DNA from: a virus
Direction: 5' to 3' (one strand)
IMG/VR virus record: IMGVR_UViG_3300045976_000284
Location: 1-32,573 of that record
DNA: 32,573 nucleotides
The position numbers and the translations under genes were made by a program. Under the pieces are notes generated by a model that had not been told where the DNA came from, searched no databases, and worked only from the letters and a program-made list of their open reading frames with translations. Positions 8,444-14,970 of the stretch are shown here, in pieces. The first letter of the stretch is position 1, and each line of letters opens with the position of its first letter.

Positions 8444-9592
8444 ATGCCGTTTTCCCGTCCCACGCTCACCGAGTTGCGCCAGCAGGCGCAGCAAGACATC
8501 GCCGCCGCGCTCCCAGGCTCGGACCCGCTGCTGCGGTTCTCGAACCTCGGTGTCACCGCGGCCGTCCTCGCCGGGCTCTCGCACCTCCACTTCGGCTACC
8601 TCGACTGGATCGCGCGGCAGGGCGTCCCCTTCACGGCGACCGACGAGTACCTCGAGGCCTGGGCGGCGCTGAAGAAGGTCTTCCGCAAGCCGGCCGCGCA
8701 GGCCAGCGGAACGATCACCTTCACCGGGACGAACGGGGTCATCGTGCCGTCGGGCACGCCGGTGCAGCGCGCCGACGGCCAGGCCTATGCGACGACCGCG
8801 AGCGGCACCGTTGCCGGCGGCACCGTGACGGTTCCCGCGACGGCCATTGCCGATCCGGCAGGCCTGGTCGGCGCCGCCGGGAATGCCGATGCGGGCGTCC
8901 AGCTCACGCTCGGCACCGCGATCGCTGGTCTGATGTCGACCGGTATCGCCGCCACGGCCTTCGTCGGTGGCGCCGACATCGAGAAGGACGACGCACTGCG
9001 CGCGCGCATGCTGCTCGCCTACCAGCAGCCGCCGCATGGCGGGGACGCCACGGACTACGTCGAGTGGGCGCTGGCCGTCGCGGGCGTCACGCGCGCATGG
9101 TGTGTGCCCAACGGGATGGGTGCCGGCACCGTCGTCGTCTACTTCATGATGGACAGCGCCGAGGCCGTGCACGGCGGCTTTCCCCAGGGCACCAACGGCG
9201 TCTCGCAGCACGACGCCGGACCCGATGGCCTGCCGCGCGACGTCGTCGCCACCGGCGACCAGCTCGCGGTGGCCGACGCCATCTTCGCGCTGCAGCCCGT
9301 CACCGCGCTGGTGTACCTGCAGGCGCCCATCGCGCAGCCAATCAACTTCGTGATCTCCGGCATCTCGTCGGCATCGGCCGATACCAAGGCGGCGATCAGC
9401 GCCGCCATCGCGGCCGTCTTCCTCCAATACGCCGAGATCTCGGCCGGCGCGTCGACGCTGCCCCTGAGCTATGTCGAGTCCGCGATCGCGGCCGTGCCGA
9501 ACACGACCGGGTTCGTGATCCAGGCTCCATCCGGCAACATCGTCAGCAGCAGTGGCGAGCTGCCGATCATGGGCTCGGCTTCGTTCACATGA
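8444..9592 (+). CDS. Baseplate J-like protein (Mu gp47-like)
   Basis: A 382-residue baseplate J family protein (gp47; gp6-type wedge component). The N-terminus is RPTLTELRQQAQQDIAAALPG, typical of the family. The J core includes ATDEYLEAWAALKKVFRKPA and the beta segment GTITFTGTNGVIVPSGTPVQ. The conserved C-terminal region follows GDATDYVEWALAVAGVTRAW. It lies directly after GP46 and is coupled to gp48 by ATGA at its stop, the same order as in Mu. Confidence 0.93.
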   Translation: MPFSRPTLTELRQQAQQDIAAALPGSDPLLRFSNLGVTAAVLAGLSHLHFGYLDWIARQGVPFTATDEYLEAWAALKKVFRKPAAQASGTITFTGTNGVIVPSGTPVQRADGQAYATTASGTVAGGTVTVPATAIADPAGLVGAAGNADAGVQLTLGTAIAGLMSTGIAATAFVGGADIEKDDALRARMLLAYQQPPHGGDATDYVEWALAVAGVTRAWCVPNGMGAGTVVVYFMMDSAEAVHGGFPQGTNGVSQHDAGPDGLPRDVVATGDQLAVADAIFALQPVTALVYLQAPIAQPINFVISGISSASADTKAAISAAIAAVFLQYAEISAGASTLPLSYVESAIAAVPNTTGFVIQAPSGNIVSSSGELPIMGSASFT

Positions 9593-10200
9593 GCGACCCG
9601 CGCTTCCCGGTCGCGGCCTACGCCGGGCTCCTGCAGCAGCTGCTGCCGCGCGGCCGGGCGTGGCCTCGATCGTCCGACGCGACGCTGACCGCCGTCCTGC
9701 AGGGCATCGCTCCGGTCTTCGCGGATTCCGATGCGCGCGCGCTTGGGCTGCTTGTCGACATGTTCCCGGCGACGGTCGACGGCATGCTGCCGGAATGGCA
9801 GGCGACGCTGGGTCTGCCCGAGCTTGTCGGCTACACCGGCGACGACCTGCCGACCGAGCAGTTGCAGGTCGTCGCGGCTCTCACCGACAGCGGCGGCCAG
9901 TCGGCGGCGTACTTCGTCGCGCTGGCTGCGACGCTGGGCCTGTCGATCACGGTCACCTCATACCGGCCGGCGACGGTCGATTCGCCAGTCAGCGGCCCGA
10001 TTTATGGCGTCGCGTGGGCGCATGCGTGGGAAGTCAGTGCGACGGCCGACGCGGATTACGACCCGCTGCACGTGCTGTTCGAGCGCTACAAGCCAGCGCA
10101 CACCACGATCGTCTGGAACGTGCCAATCGGCCTGCTGCTCGCCGACACCAACTCCTATCTGCTGACCGAGTCGGGCGACCGGCTCTTCCTGGAGTACTGA
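9589..10200 (+). CDS. Mu gp48-like baseplate / YmfQ family tail protein
   Basis: A 203-residue protein with the gp48/YmfQ (DUF2313-type) opening, YAGLLQQLLPRGRAWPR at residues 11-27. Later comes GMLPEWQATLGLPE, then a C-terminal domain ending LLTESGDRLFLEY, an ending style common in phage tail proteins. In Mu it joins the baseplate to the fibre attachment. The start is the ATG at 9589 in a 4-base overlap with the gp47 stop; the same frame is open further upstream only as a shadow of gp47. Confidence 0.9.
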   Translation: MSDPRFPVAAYAGLLQQLLPRGRAWPRSSDATLTAVLQGIAPVFADSDARALGLLVDMFPATVDGMLPEWQATLGLPELVGYTGDDLPTEQLQVVAALTDSGGQSAAYFVALAATLGLSITVTSYRPATVDSPVSGPIYGVAWAHAWEVSATADADYDPLHVLFERYKPAHTTIVWNVPIGLLLADTNSYLLTESGDRLFLEY

Positions 10201-10203
10201 CCC

Positions 10204-10863
10204 ATGGACCGCGTCTTCGCCTCCAACATCTCGGCATCGCCGCCGACCGCCACCGGCGGCGTCGTCGGCTATCCGCAAGACGGCAATCCATCGACGAGCA
10301 CGCCACCGACCGTGCCGGGCGCTCGATGGTTCGCGATGATCACGGAGTCGCTGCTGAACCTGCTGGACACCGCAGGCATCGCACACAACGGCGCCGATTG
10401 GACGCTGGTGCGGCAAGCCGTGCAGGAGATCGCGACGACCATCGCCAACTCTGCCGCCTCCGCCGCGCAGGCTGCCGCGATTGCGGCCGCGGCCAGCGAT
10501 GCGACCACGAAGGCGAACAACGCGCGCACCGGCGCGGTGTCCGATGTCAACGCTGAGTTCACGGGGTCGCACCAGGGGCTCGGGCTGCCGGGCTTCCAGA
10601 AGTTCCCGGGCCCGGGATCCGGCGCGAGCGGTGGGTGGATCTTCCAGATCTTGACGGCATCGGTTGCCGGCGTGGCCTCGACGTCGGTGACGTTCCCGTT
10701 CGCGTTTCCGACGGCGATCGCCGGTGTTGTCGCTGTGCCAACGGGCGCGACGCTGCCATCGACGCCGGTCACCGTCGTCTCGCAGACTGCCTCGGGCTGC
10801 GTGATCGACTGCCAGTCCAGTTCCGACACGCCCGGGGCTACGCTGATCGCCTGGGGGTGGTGA
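10204..10863 (+). CDS. Short tail fibre protein with Gp53-like C-terminal domain
   Basis: A 219-residue fibre. The N-terminal region (about 1-75) includes GGVVGYPQDG and PGARWFAMITESLLNLL, which resembles attachment domains of Mu-like fibres. It is followed by an Ala-rich coiled coil (residues 80-105). The C-terminal beta domain (about 150-219) has SVTFPFAFPTAIAGVVAVP and ends ATLIAWGW, the pattern of the gp53-like tail-fibre C-terminal domain that can recognise the host surface. It is short for a fibre, so further adhesins may lie elsewhere. Three bases separate it from the gp48 stop. Confidence 0.82.
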   Translation: MDRVFASNISASPPTATGGVVGYPQDGNPSTSTPPTVPGARWFAMITESLLNLLDTAGIAHNGADWTLVRQAVQEIATTIANSAASAAQAAAIAAAASDATTKANNARTGAVSDVNAEFTGSHQGLGLPGFQKFPGPGSGASGGWIFQILTASVAGVASTSVTFPFAFPTAIAGVVAVPTGATLPSTPVTVVSQTASGCVIDCQSSSDTPGATLIAWGW

Positions 10864-10865
10864 CG

Positions 10866-11321
10866 ATGACGACCTACTTTTCGCCGTCGATGTGCGGCTT
10901 CTATCTCGACTTCATCCACGGCGATGCCCGTCCTGCCGATTGCGTGGAGATCGATGAGTCCCTCCGCCAGGAACTGCTCGCCGCGCAGGCGGTCGGCAAG
11001 TCGATCTCCGCCGGCTCCGACGGCCTGCCGGTCGCGCTTGATCCGCCGGCGCCGACGCGCGATCAGCAGATCGCCGCGCTGAAGCGCGCCGTGCAGGCGC
11101 AGCTGGATTCCGTGGCCCGGCAGCATGGCTACGACGACATCGTCTCCGCGGCCAGCTACGCAGGCGTCGACGCCGTCCCCTCCTACCAGGCCGAGGGCGC
11201 CGCGATGGCCGCCTGGCGCTCGAACGTGTGGGCCGCCGTGTTCCCCGCGCTGGCAGGCGATCCGCTGCCGGATCAGGCCGCGCTGCTGGCCAGCCTGCCG
11301 ACGTACGCGCCGCCGGCTTGA
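10866..11321 (+). CDS. Tail fibre assembly chaperone (Tfa-like)
   Basis: A 151-residue protein directly after the fibre. It opens with the Tfa-like pattern YFSPSMCGFYLDFIHG, then an ADCVEIDESLRQELLAAQ helix and GKSISAGSDGLPVALDPPAP. This is the typical head of phage tail-fibre assembly proteins that fold or cap the fibre tip. The C-terminal half is helical (QQIAALKRAVQAQLD). An in-frame GTG at 10860 overlaps the fibre stop and is an alternative start. Confidence 0.85.
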   Translation: MTTYFSPSMCGFYLDFIHGDARPADCVEIDESLRQELLAAQAVGKSISAGSDGLPVALDPPAPTRDQQIAALKRAVQAQLDSVARQHGYDDIVSAASYAGVDAVPSYQAEGAAMAAWRSNVWAAVFPALAGDPLPDQAALLASLPTYAPPA

Positions 11322-11371
11322 TGCGGGCGCTGTAACCGGGCGTACAAGCGCTCGTCCATACGATCAGGGGC

Positions 11372-11680
11372 ATGGCCAGCCCCAACGTCGCACGCGTCAC
11401 CGAGTCGCCTCTGTTCCGAGCCATCGGCCCGACGTTCAACGCGATCCTGGCCGCGGCCGTGATCGGCGTCGGAACCCGGGTCATGGATCGCATGGATCGC
11501 ATGGAGGCCTTCATCAATGCGGCGCAGACCGACAAGGCGACCATGGAGCTGCGGATGAAGCGCTCCGAGGAGGCGATCGAGGGCCTCATTGCCGCGAACC
11601 GAGCGCTTACCGAGGGCCTGATCCGCCTCCAGGATCGCGTCGACTCGATGGGGCCCGCGCCCCGAAAGGATCGATCGTGA
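11372..11680 (+). CDS. Small membrane-anchored coiled-coil protein in lysis region
   Basis: A 102-residue protein with one likely membrane segment (about residues 18-38, IGPTFNAILAAAVIGVG) followed by a charged heptad-like helix (MDRMDRMEAFINAAQTDKAT and onward). It is the first gene after the fibre chaperone and before the endolysin. An RBS-like AGGGG precedes the ATG. I do not recognise the family; single-pass proteins with this arrangement occur in phage lysis cassettes as holin-like or accessory proteins. The function is inference from context. Confidence 0.6.
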   Translation: MASPNVARVTESPLFRAIGPTFNAILAAAVIGVGTRVMDRMDRMEAFINAAQTDKATMELRMKRSEEAIEGLIAANRALTEGLIRLQDRVDSMGPAPRKDRS

Positions 11681-11847
11681 GGACCACCGACCGCGAGCCC
11701 GGATTCCAACGCCCGCTGGGCGAGAAGGTGCAGCGTCCCGTGAGCGCGCCGCCGGCGCGCGGCGACACGCCGGTGCCCGGCGCGGCATCCGGCATCGTGC
11801 GCGGGCCCGACGGCCGGCTGCGCACCACCACGCACAAGGAACCGTGA
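11677..11847 (+). CDS. Small hypothetical protein (56 aa) in lysis region
   Basis: A 56-residue basic, Pro/Arg-rich protein (RTTDREPGFQRPLGEK near the start; ends RTTTHKEP) with no membrane segment or Cys. The GTG start lies in a GTGA overlap with the previous stop and its own stop overlaps the endolysin start, so it is framed by coupling on both sides. That is the main reason to call it a gene. The function is unknown. Confidence 0.5.
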   Translation: MRTTDREPGFQRPLGEKVQRPVSAPPARGDTPVPGAASGIVRGPDGRLRTTTHKEP

Positions 11848-12281
11848 TGCAGCTGACGACCCACTTCTCGCTCGAGGAGCTCGTCTTCTCGTCGACCGCG
11901 GAACGCCTCGGCATCGACAACACGCCGAGCGCGGCGATCCGCTCGAACCTGCTGACGCTGGCGCTCGGCCTCGAGCAGATTCGCGCGCTGCTTGGCGCGC
12001 CGATGCACATCGACAGCGGCTACCGCTGCGAGGCCCTGAACAAGGCCGTCGGCGGCGTCGCCAACAGCGCGCACCTCTCCGGCTACGCGGCGGACTTCGT
12101 GTGCCCCGATTACGGCTCGCCGCTGATGATCGCGCGCGCGATCGCCGGCAGTGGGATCGCCTTCGATCAGGTCATCCAGGAGGGAACCTGGGTGCACGTC
12201 AGCTTCATGCCTCCGCTGCGCCACCAGCTGCTCACCGCGCGTTTCAGCCCGGCGGGCGTCACGTACTCGGAGGGCGCATGA
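11847..12281 (+). CDS. Endolysin: M15-type D-Ala-D-Ala carboxypeptidase-like peptidase
   Basis: A 144-residue peptidase M15 (group 3) domain protein. The N-terminus HFSLEELVFSSTAERLGIDN and the motif HIDSGYRCEALNKAVGG (54-70) are family features. The zinc ligands are readable as His76 and Asp83 in SAHLSGYAADF, and His117 in WVHVSF. Such proteins cut peptidoglycan peptide bonds and serve as phage endolysins. There is no signal peptide, so export through a holin is expected. The ATG at 11847 is preferred over the GTG at 11844, since AAGGA (11836-11840) is better spaced to it. Confidence 0.92.
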   Translation: MQLTTHFSLEELVFSSTAERLGIDNTPSAAIRSNLLTLALGLEQIRALLGAPMHIDSGYRCEALNKAVGGVANSAHLSGYAADFVCPDYGSPLMIARAIAGSGIAFDQVIQEGTWVHVSFMPPLRHQLLTARFSPAGVTYSEGA

Positions 12282-12463
12282 CCGCGCTGCTCGTCGCCGT
12301 CCTGCTCGTGATCGGCGGCTTCATCGCGATCGCCGTCGGCGCCATCGCCGGTGCGGATCCCCAGGGCCGCGGCGGCCGCGTGCTCGCCTGGTGCTGGGGG
12401 CTCGGCGTGCTGGCCATCTTCGCCGGGCTTTCGTTGTTCGGCTGGTGGTGGCGGGCGCCGTGA
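12278..12463 (+). CDS. Two-helix small membrane protein, holin candidate
   Basis: A 61-residue protein made of two hydrophobic helices (about residues 4-26 and 38-58) joined by a short loop with Asp and Arg residues (ADPQGRGGR); it ends GWWWRAP. The ATG overlaps the endolysin stop (ATGA). Its size, two membrane spans and place after an endolysin without a signal peptide suit a class II-type holin. No family is recognised, so this is inference. Confidence 0.6.
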   Translation: MTALLVAVLLVIGGFIAIAVGAIAGADPQGRGGRVLAWCWGLGVLAIFAGLSLFGWWWRAP

Positions 12464-12693
12464 AGCCGCTGCGCGACATTCTGACGACGGCCGACGGCGT
12501 CACCCATGACCTCGGCCGCTGGTTCGGCGCGGCGGGCGGCGCCACCGGCATCGCGCTCGAGGTCTACGACGTCGTCATCAACCACGTCCGCTTCGACATG
12601 CTCGCCTTCGGCGGCGGCATGGCGGCTCTCGCGGCCGGTGTCGGCGCGATGCTGCGTCTCAAGGCCGACACCGAACCGAAAGGCACTCCGTGA
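12460..12693 (+). CDS. Putative holin-like small phage protein
   Basis: A 77-residue protein that opens KPLRDILTTADGVTHDLGRW, a start I recall from small phage proteins near lysis genes. Two moderately hydrophobic segments (about 23-40 and 46-65) are followed by KADTEPKG at the end. The GTG start overlaps the previous stop (GTGA). It may be a holin or a holin partner. Its presence next to another two-helix protein suggests a paired holin/antiholin, but the sequence alone cannot assign which is which. Confidence 0.6.
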   Translation: MKPLRDILTTADGVTHDLGRWFGAAGGATGIALEVYDVVINHVRFDMLAFGGGMAALAAGVGAMLRLKADTEPKGTP

Positions 12694-13040
12694 CGTTCAC
12701 CATTCCCCAGCTGATCCTTGCTGCCGCGGCAATCCTGGTCGCCGGCTTCCTCATCCACAAGTACCTGCCCGGCAGCGCCGTCGCCAAGGCCGAGGCCGGC
12801 CTGATGTCGCAAGCCGAGGCGTTCGCGCCGGCGGTGCGCAGCTTCGAGAGCCGGATCGAGGGCGACGCGTCGCACCTGCTCGCACAGGCCGAGCTCTGGC
12901 TGACCGACGACTCCGCCGCCAACGCGAAGCTCGCGCAGGCCGCGAAGCTGGCCTCGGAGGCCAACGCCGACAAGGCGGCGCGCCAGGCCGCGCTGCGCCA
13001 GCACATCGCGGCGCTGCAGGCCAAGCTGCCGCCGGCGTGA
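12690..13040 (+). CDS. Single-pass membrane protein with helical periplasmic tail (possible spanin-like)
   Basis: A 116-residue protein with an N-terminal anchor (residues 7-24, QLILAAAAILVAGFLIHK) and a long Ala-rich helical domain to the end (DKAARQAALRQHIAALQAKL). That topology resembles inner-membrane spanins (Rz). However, the expected lipoprotein partner with a lipobox Cys is not seen in an overlapping frame, so the spanin call stays tentative. GTG start in a 4-base overlap. Confidence 0.55.
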   Translation: MTFTIPQLILAAAAILVAGFLIHKYLPGSAVAKAEAGLMSQAEAFAPAVRSFESRIEGDASHLLAQAELWLTDDSAANAKLAQAAKLASEANADKAARQAALRQHIAALQAKLPPA

Positions 13041-13585
13041 TGCTCTCCGACCGCGAGCTCGAGTTCATCGGCGCCGCATTACTGATCGCCGGTGTCCTCG
13101 CCTGGGCAGAGTGGCCGCAGGCGCCGCGGCTCGAGGTTGCAACGCCCGCGCCCCAGATGCGCCAGGCCGACGGCTCCGTGCTGGCTGAGCGCGCGCCGCC
13201 CGCCGCCGACCGGCCGCTGCCGCCGGCGCCGCACATCCTGCCGCGCGGCGCGCGCGAGGAGCGCCGCGAGCGCGTCATCGTCGCGCCGGCGCCGGCGGCG
13301 TCGACCGTCGAGGTCGACCTCTCGCTGGTCCGCCAGGGCGCCGAGCGTCGCGTCGTCGCGAGCTCGCCCGACGGCCAAGTACTGCACGCGATCGACATCC
13401 CGATCGACCCGGTGCCCCCGCCGCCCGCGGACAGGTCCTGGGCGGCGGGCCTCAGCTACTCCACGCAGCATGCCGTCGGCGTCTGGCTGGACCGCGACGT
13501 CGGGCGCCTGCGCCTCGGCGCGGAGCTCGACCGGCAGGCCGACGGCCGAGTGCAGGCGATGCTGCGCGTCGGCGTCCGGTTCTAG
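13040..13585 (+). CDS. Membrane-anchored Pro-rich protein with beta C-terminal domain
   Basis: A 181-residue protein. One N-terminal membrane segment (about residues 9-23) is followed by a Pro/Ala/Arg-rich linker (about 27-90). The beta-strand-rich end has alternating charged strands (VGVWLDRDVGRLRLGAELD; MLRVGVRF). It starts in a TGATG overlap and is the last gene of the + strand lysis block. A linker long enough to cross the periplasm and a C-terminal beta domain suggest an envelope-spanning or lysis accessory role. The family is not recognised. Confidence 0.55.
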   Translation: MLSDRELEFIGAALLIAGVLAWAEWPQAPRLEVATPAPQMRQADGSVLAERAPPAADRPLPPAPHILPRGAREERRERVIVAPAPAASTVEVDLSLVRQGAERRVVASSPDGQVLHAIDIPIDPVPPPPADRSWAAGLSYSTQHAVGVWLDRDVGRLRLGAELDRQADGRVQAMLRVGVRF

Positions 13586-13600
13586 CCGCCGGTCGCGGTC

Positions 13601-13619
13601 AGCCCGGCCGGCCGCCGGG
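13601..13619. terminator. GC-rich hairpin between convergent genes
   Basis: GCCCGGC (13601-13607), loop CGGCC, GCCGGGC (13613-13619) form a perfect 7-bp stem in the 43-base gap where the + strand lysis operon meets the - strand PEP-CTERM gene. On the + strand it is followed by GCGCCTTCCTTC, only weakly T-rich. A bidirectional terminator fits the position, but the missing T-tract keeps confidence low. Confidence 0.35.
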
Positions 13620-13628
13620 CGCCTTCCT

Positions 13629-14330
13629 TCAGCGTGACCGCCGACGGCGGGACGTCGCGCCGATCAGCGCGAGGCCGGCGAGAAGCATCGCCGCATCCGC
13701 GGGCTCGGGGACGTTCGTCGCCCAGAAGGAGGCGCCGAAGCCGCCGGTCTCGACCGAGTCCGTGCGGTTGGTGATGACGACCGAGTAGGGCGCATTCGCC
13801 TGCGCAAACCAGTAGTCGGCGCGCGAGTAGACGCCGTCCAGCGTCCATTCGGTTCCGACGGAGCCTTCACCACCGTGCAGGTCGAGGACGACGGTGCCGT
13901 TGATCTCGAGCACGCTGTGAGGCGCCAGCGTGAAGGTCCCGCCAACCAGCAGATCGGCTTCGCCATGGCCAGGCGCCTCGCCTTGGACGTAGACGCCGCC
14001 CGTGCCCGTCGCCGCGTCCCAGTTCGCGAGCAGCGTCGTCGCCGGCATCCCCTGGTAGTCGAATTCGGCTTCGCTGGTGATGTCCCCGAAGGGGCTCGTG
14101 CCGGTGCGATAGCCGCCGCTCTTGCTCGTCCAGAACGGCGGAAAGGCCACCGGCGGCGCGTAGCTGTTCGCGGTGTCGGCACCGGTGAACGCGAAGACCG
14201 AGTCGTTCCTGCCGTTGGCGTCGAAGCCCTCGAACGTGAGGTTCGAGATCGCGGCGGTGGTCGTCGCTTGTGCACCCGCCGCTATAGCCATCCCGACCGC
14301 CAGCGCGAGCGCCTGCATTCTGGTGCGCAT
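13629..14330 (-). CDS. Secreted PEP-CTERM sorting-domain protein (accessory/moron gene)
   Basis: A 233-residue exported protein. It has an N-terminal signal peptide (MRTRMQALALAVGMAIAAGA), a beta-rich, Asp/Gly-rich body without Cys, and a C-terminal VPEP motif followed by a hydrophobic helix and RRRRSR. That ending is the PEP-CTERM signal processed by exosortase in bacteria that secrete exopolysaccharide. The ATG at 14330 is chosen over an upstream in-frame ATG because AGGAGG sits 7 bases before it and the signal peptide starts there. It lies opposite in strand to the lysis genes, between the lysis block and attP, a usual place for morons. The role of the body is unknown; surface display or matrix modification is inference. 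Confidence 0.85.
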   Translation of the reverse strand: MRTRMQALALAVGMAIAAGAQATTTAAISNLTFEGFDANGRNDSVFAFTGADTANSYAPPVAFPPFWTSKSGGYRTGTSPFGDITSEAEFDYQGMPATTLLANWDAATGTGGVYVQGEAPGHGEADLLVGGTFTLAPHSVLEINGTVVLDLHGGEGSVGTEWTLDGVYSRADYWFAQANAPYSVVITNRTDSVETGGFGASFWATNVPEPADAAMLLAGLALIGATSRRRRSR

Positions 14331-14452
14331 GGGTGCGCCTCCTGTCCCTTGATCGGCCGTGCTCGTCGACGGGCGCCCCATGCGCGGTCATCCGGCTCGG
14401 CTCCGCGGCGCAGTCTAGCCGAGGGCCGCGGGTCGAGGACCCCCAGAATCGG

Positions 14453-14851
14453 TCAGCGCCGCCGGCTGCGGGCGCGGAGCAGGGCGACGACCGCCTCCGC
14501 AGCGATCCGGGCGCGCCGCTCGGCCTCGAGATGGTCGAGCATGGCCTGGTGCTCGGGCGAGACTGGCGCCGGCGCGCGCTTCCAGAGTTCCTGCTCGGCC
14601 TGGCGATGCGGCGCCATCGGATCGAAGTCGGGCGTCTGCTCGAGCCCGGCAGGGCGCCAGTCGGCCGGCTGGTCCGCGCCGGGCCCGCCGAGCTGCCAGA
14701 ATGCACAACCTGTCGCCGGCGTCGCCGCGACGGGGATCGCTTTCGGTCGTTCGCAGAGCCCGTGCGACGTCCCTTCGTAGACGCCGCCCCAGAACCTGCA
14801 GCGCCAGCAGGCGCGGGAGGTATCCTTCCGGTCGGGCATGAAACTGGTCAT
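14453..14851 (-). CDS. Cys-rich small protein next to attP
   Basis: A 132-residue protein with three Cys clusters: CWRC at about residue 15, LCERP at about 33 and GCAFW at about 49. These could form a zinc-binding knot. A Pro-rich linker and a helical basic tail (HLEAERRARIAAEAVVALLR) follow. Small proteins with C-x2-C-x-FW...GLC...CxFW patterns are common in phages, with no known function. Starts at 14851 (TSFMPDRK) or 14839 (MPDRK) are both possible; neither has a strong RBS. It is probably read together with the PEP-CTERM gene 122 bases downstream. Confidence 0.65.
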   Translation of the reverse strand: MTSFMPDRKDTSRACWRCRFWGGVYEGTSHGLCERPKAIPVAATPATGCAFWQLGGPGADQPADWRPAGLEQTPDFDPMAPHRQAEQELWKRAPAPVSPEHQAMLDHLEAERRARIAAEAVVALLRARSRRR

Positions 14852-14889
14852 GCATCCAGTATGCCGGACCGCCCCGGCTGCATCGCGCG

Positions 14890-14916
14890 GGGGAAATATC
14901 CGGGGAAGAATGCCCC
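14890..14916 (+). repeat. Putative integrase arm-type sites, left pair
   Basis: Two head-to-tail copies of a GGGGAA(R)nATnCC motif: GGGGAAATATCC (14890-14901) and GGGGAAGAATGCC (14902-14914). A matching pair lies on the other side of the attP core. Pairs of direct repeats 60-100 bases from a tyrosine-recombinase core are the usual layout of integrase arm-binding sites, and the integrase here carries an arm-binding N-terminal domain. Confidence 0.65.
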
Positions 14917-14970
14917 GATTCCAGCGCCCCACAGCGTATCTCGCCGGCGCCTCTTCCCAGGAGCGCCGGG

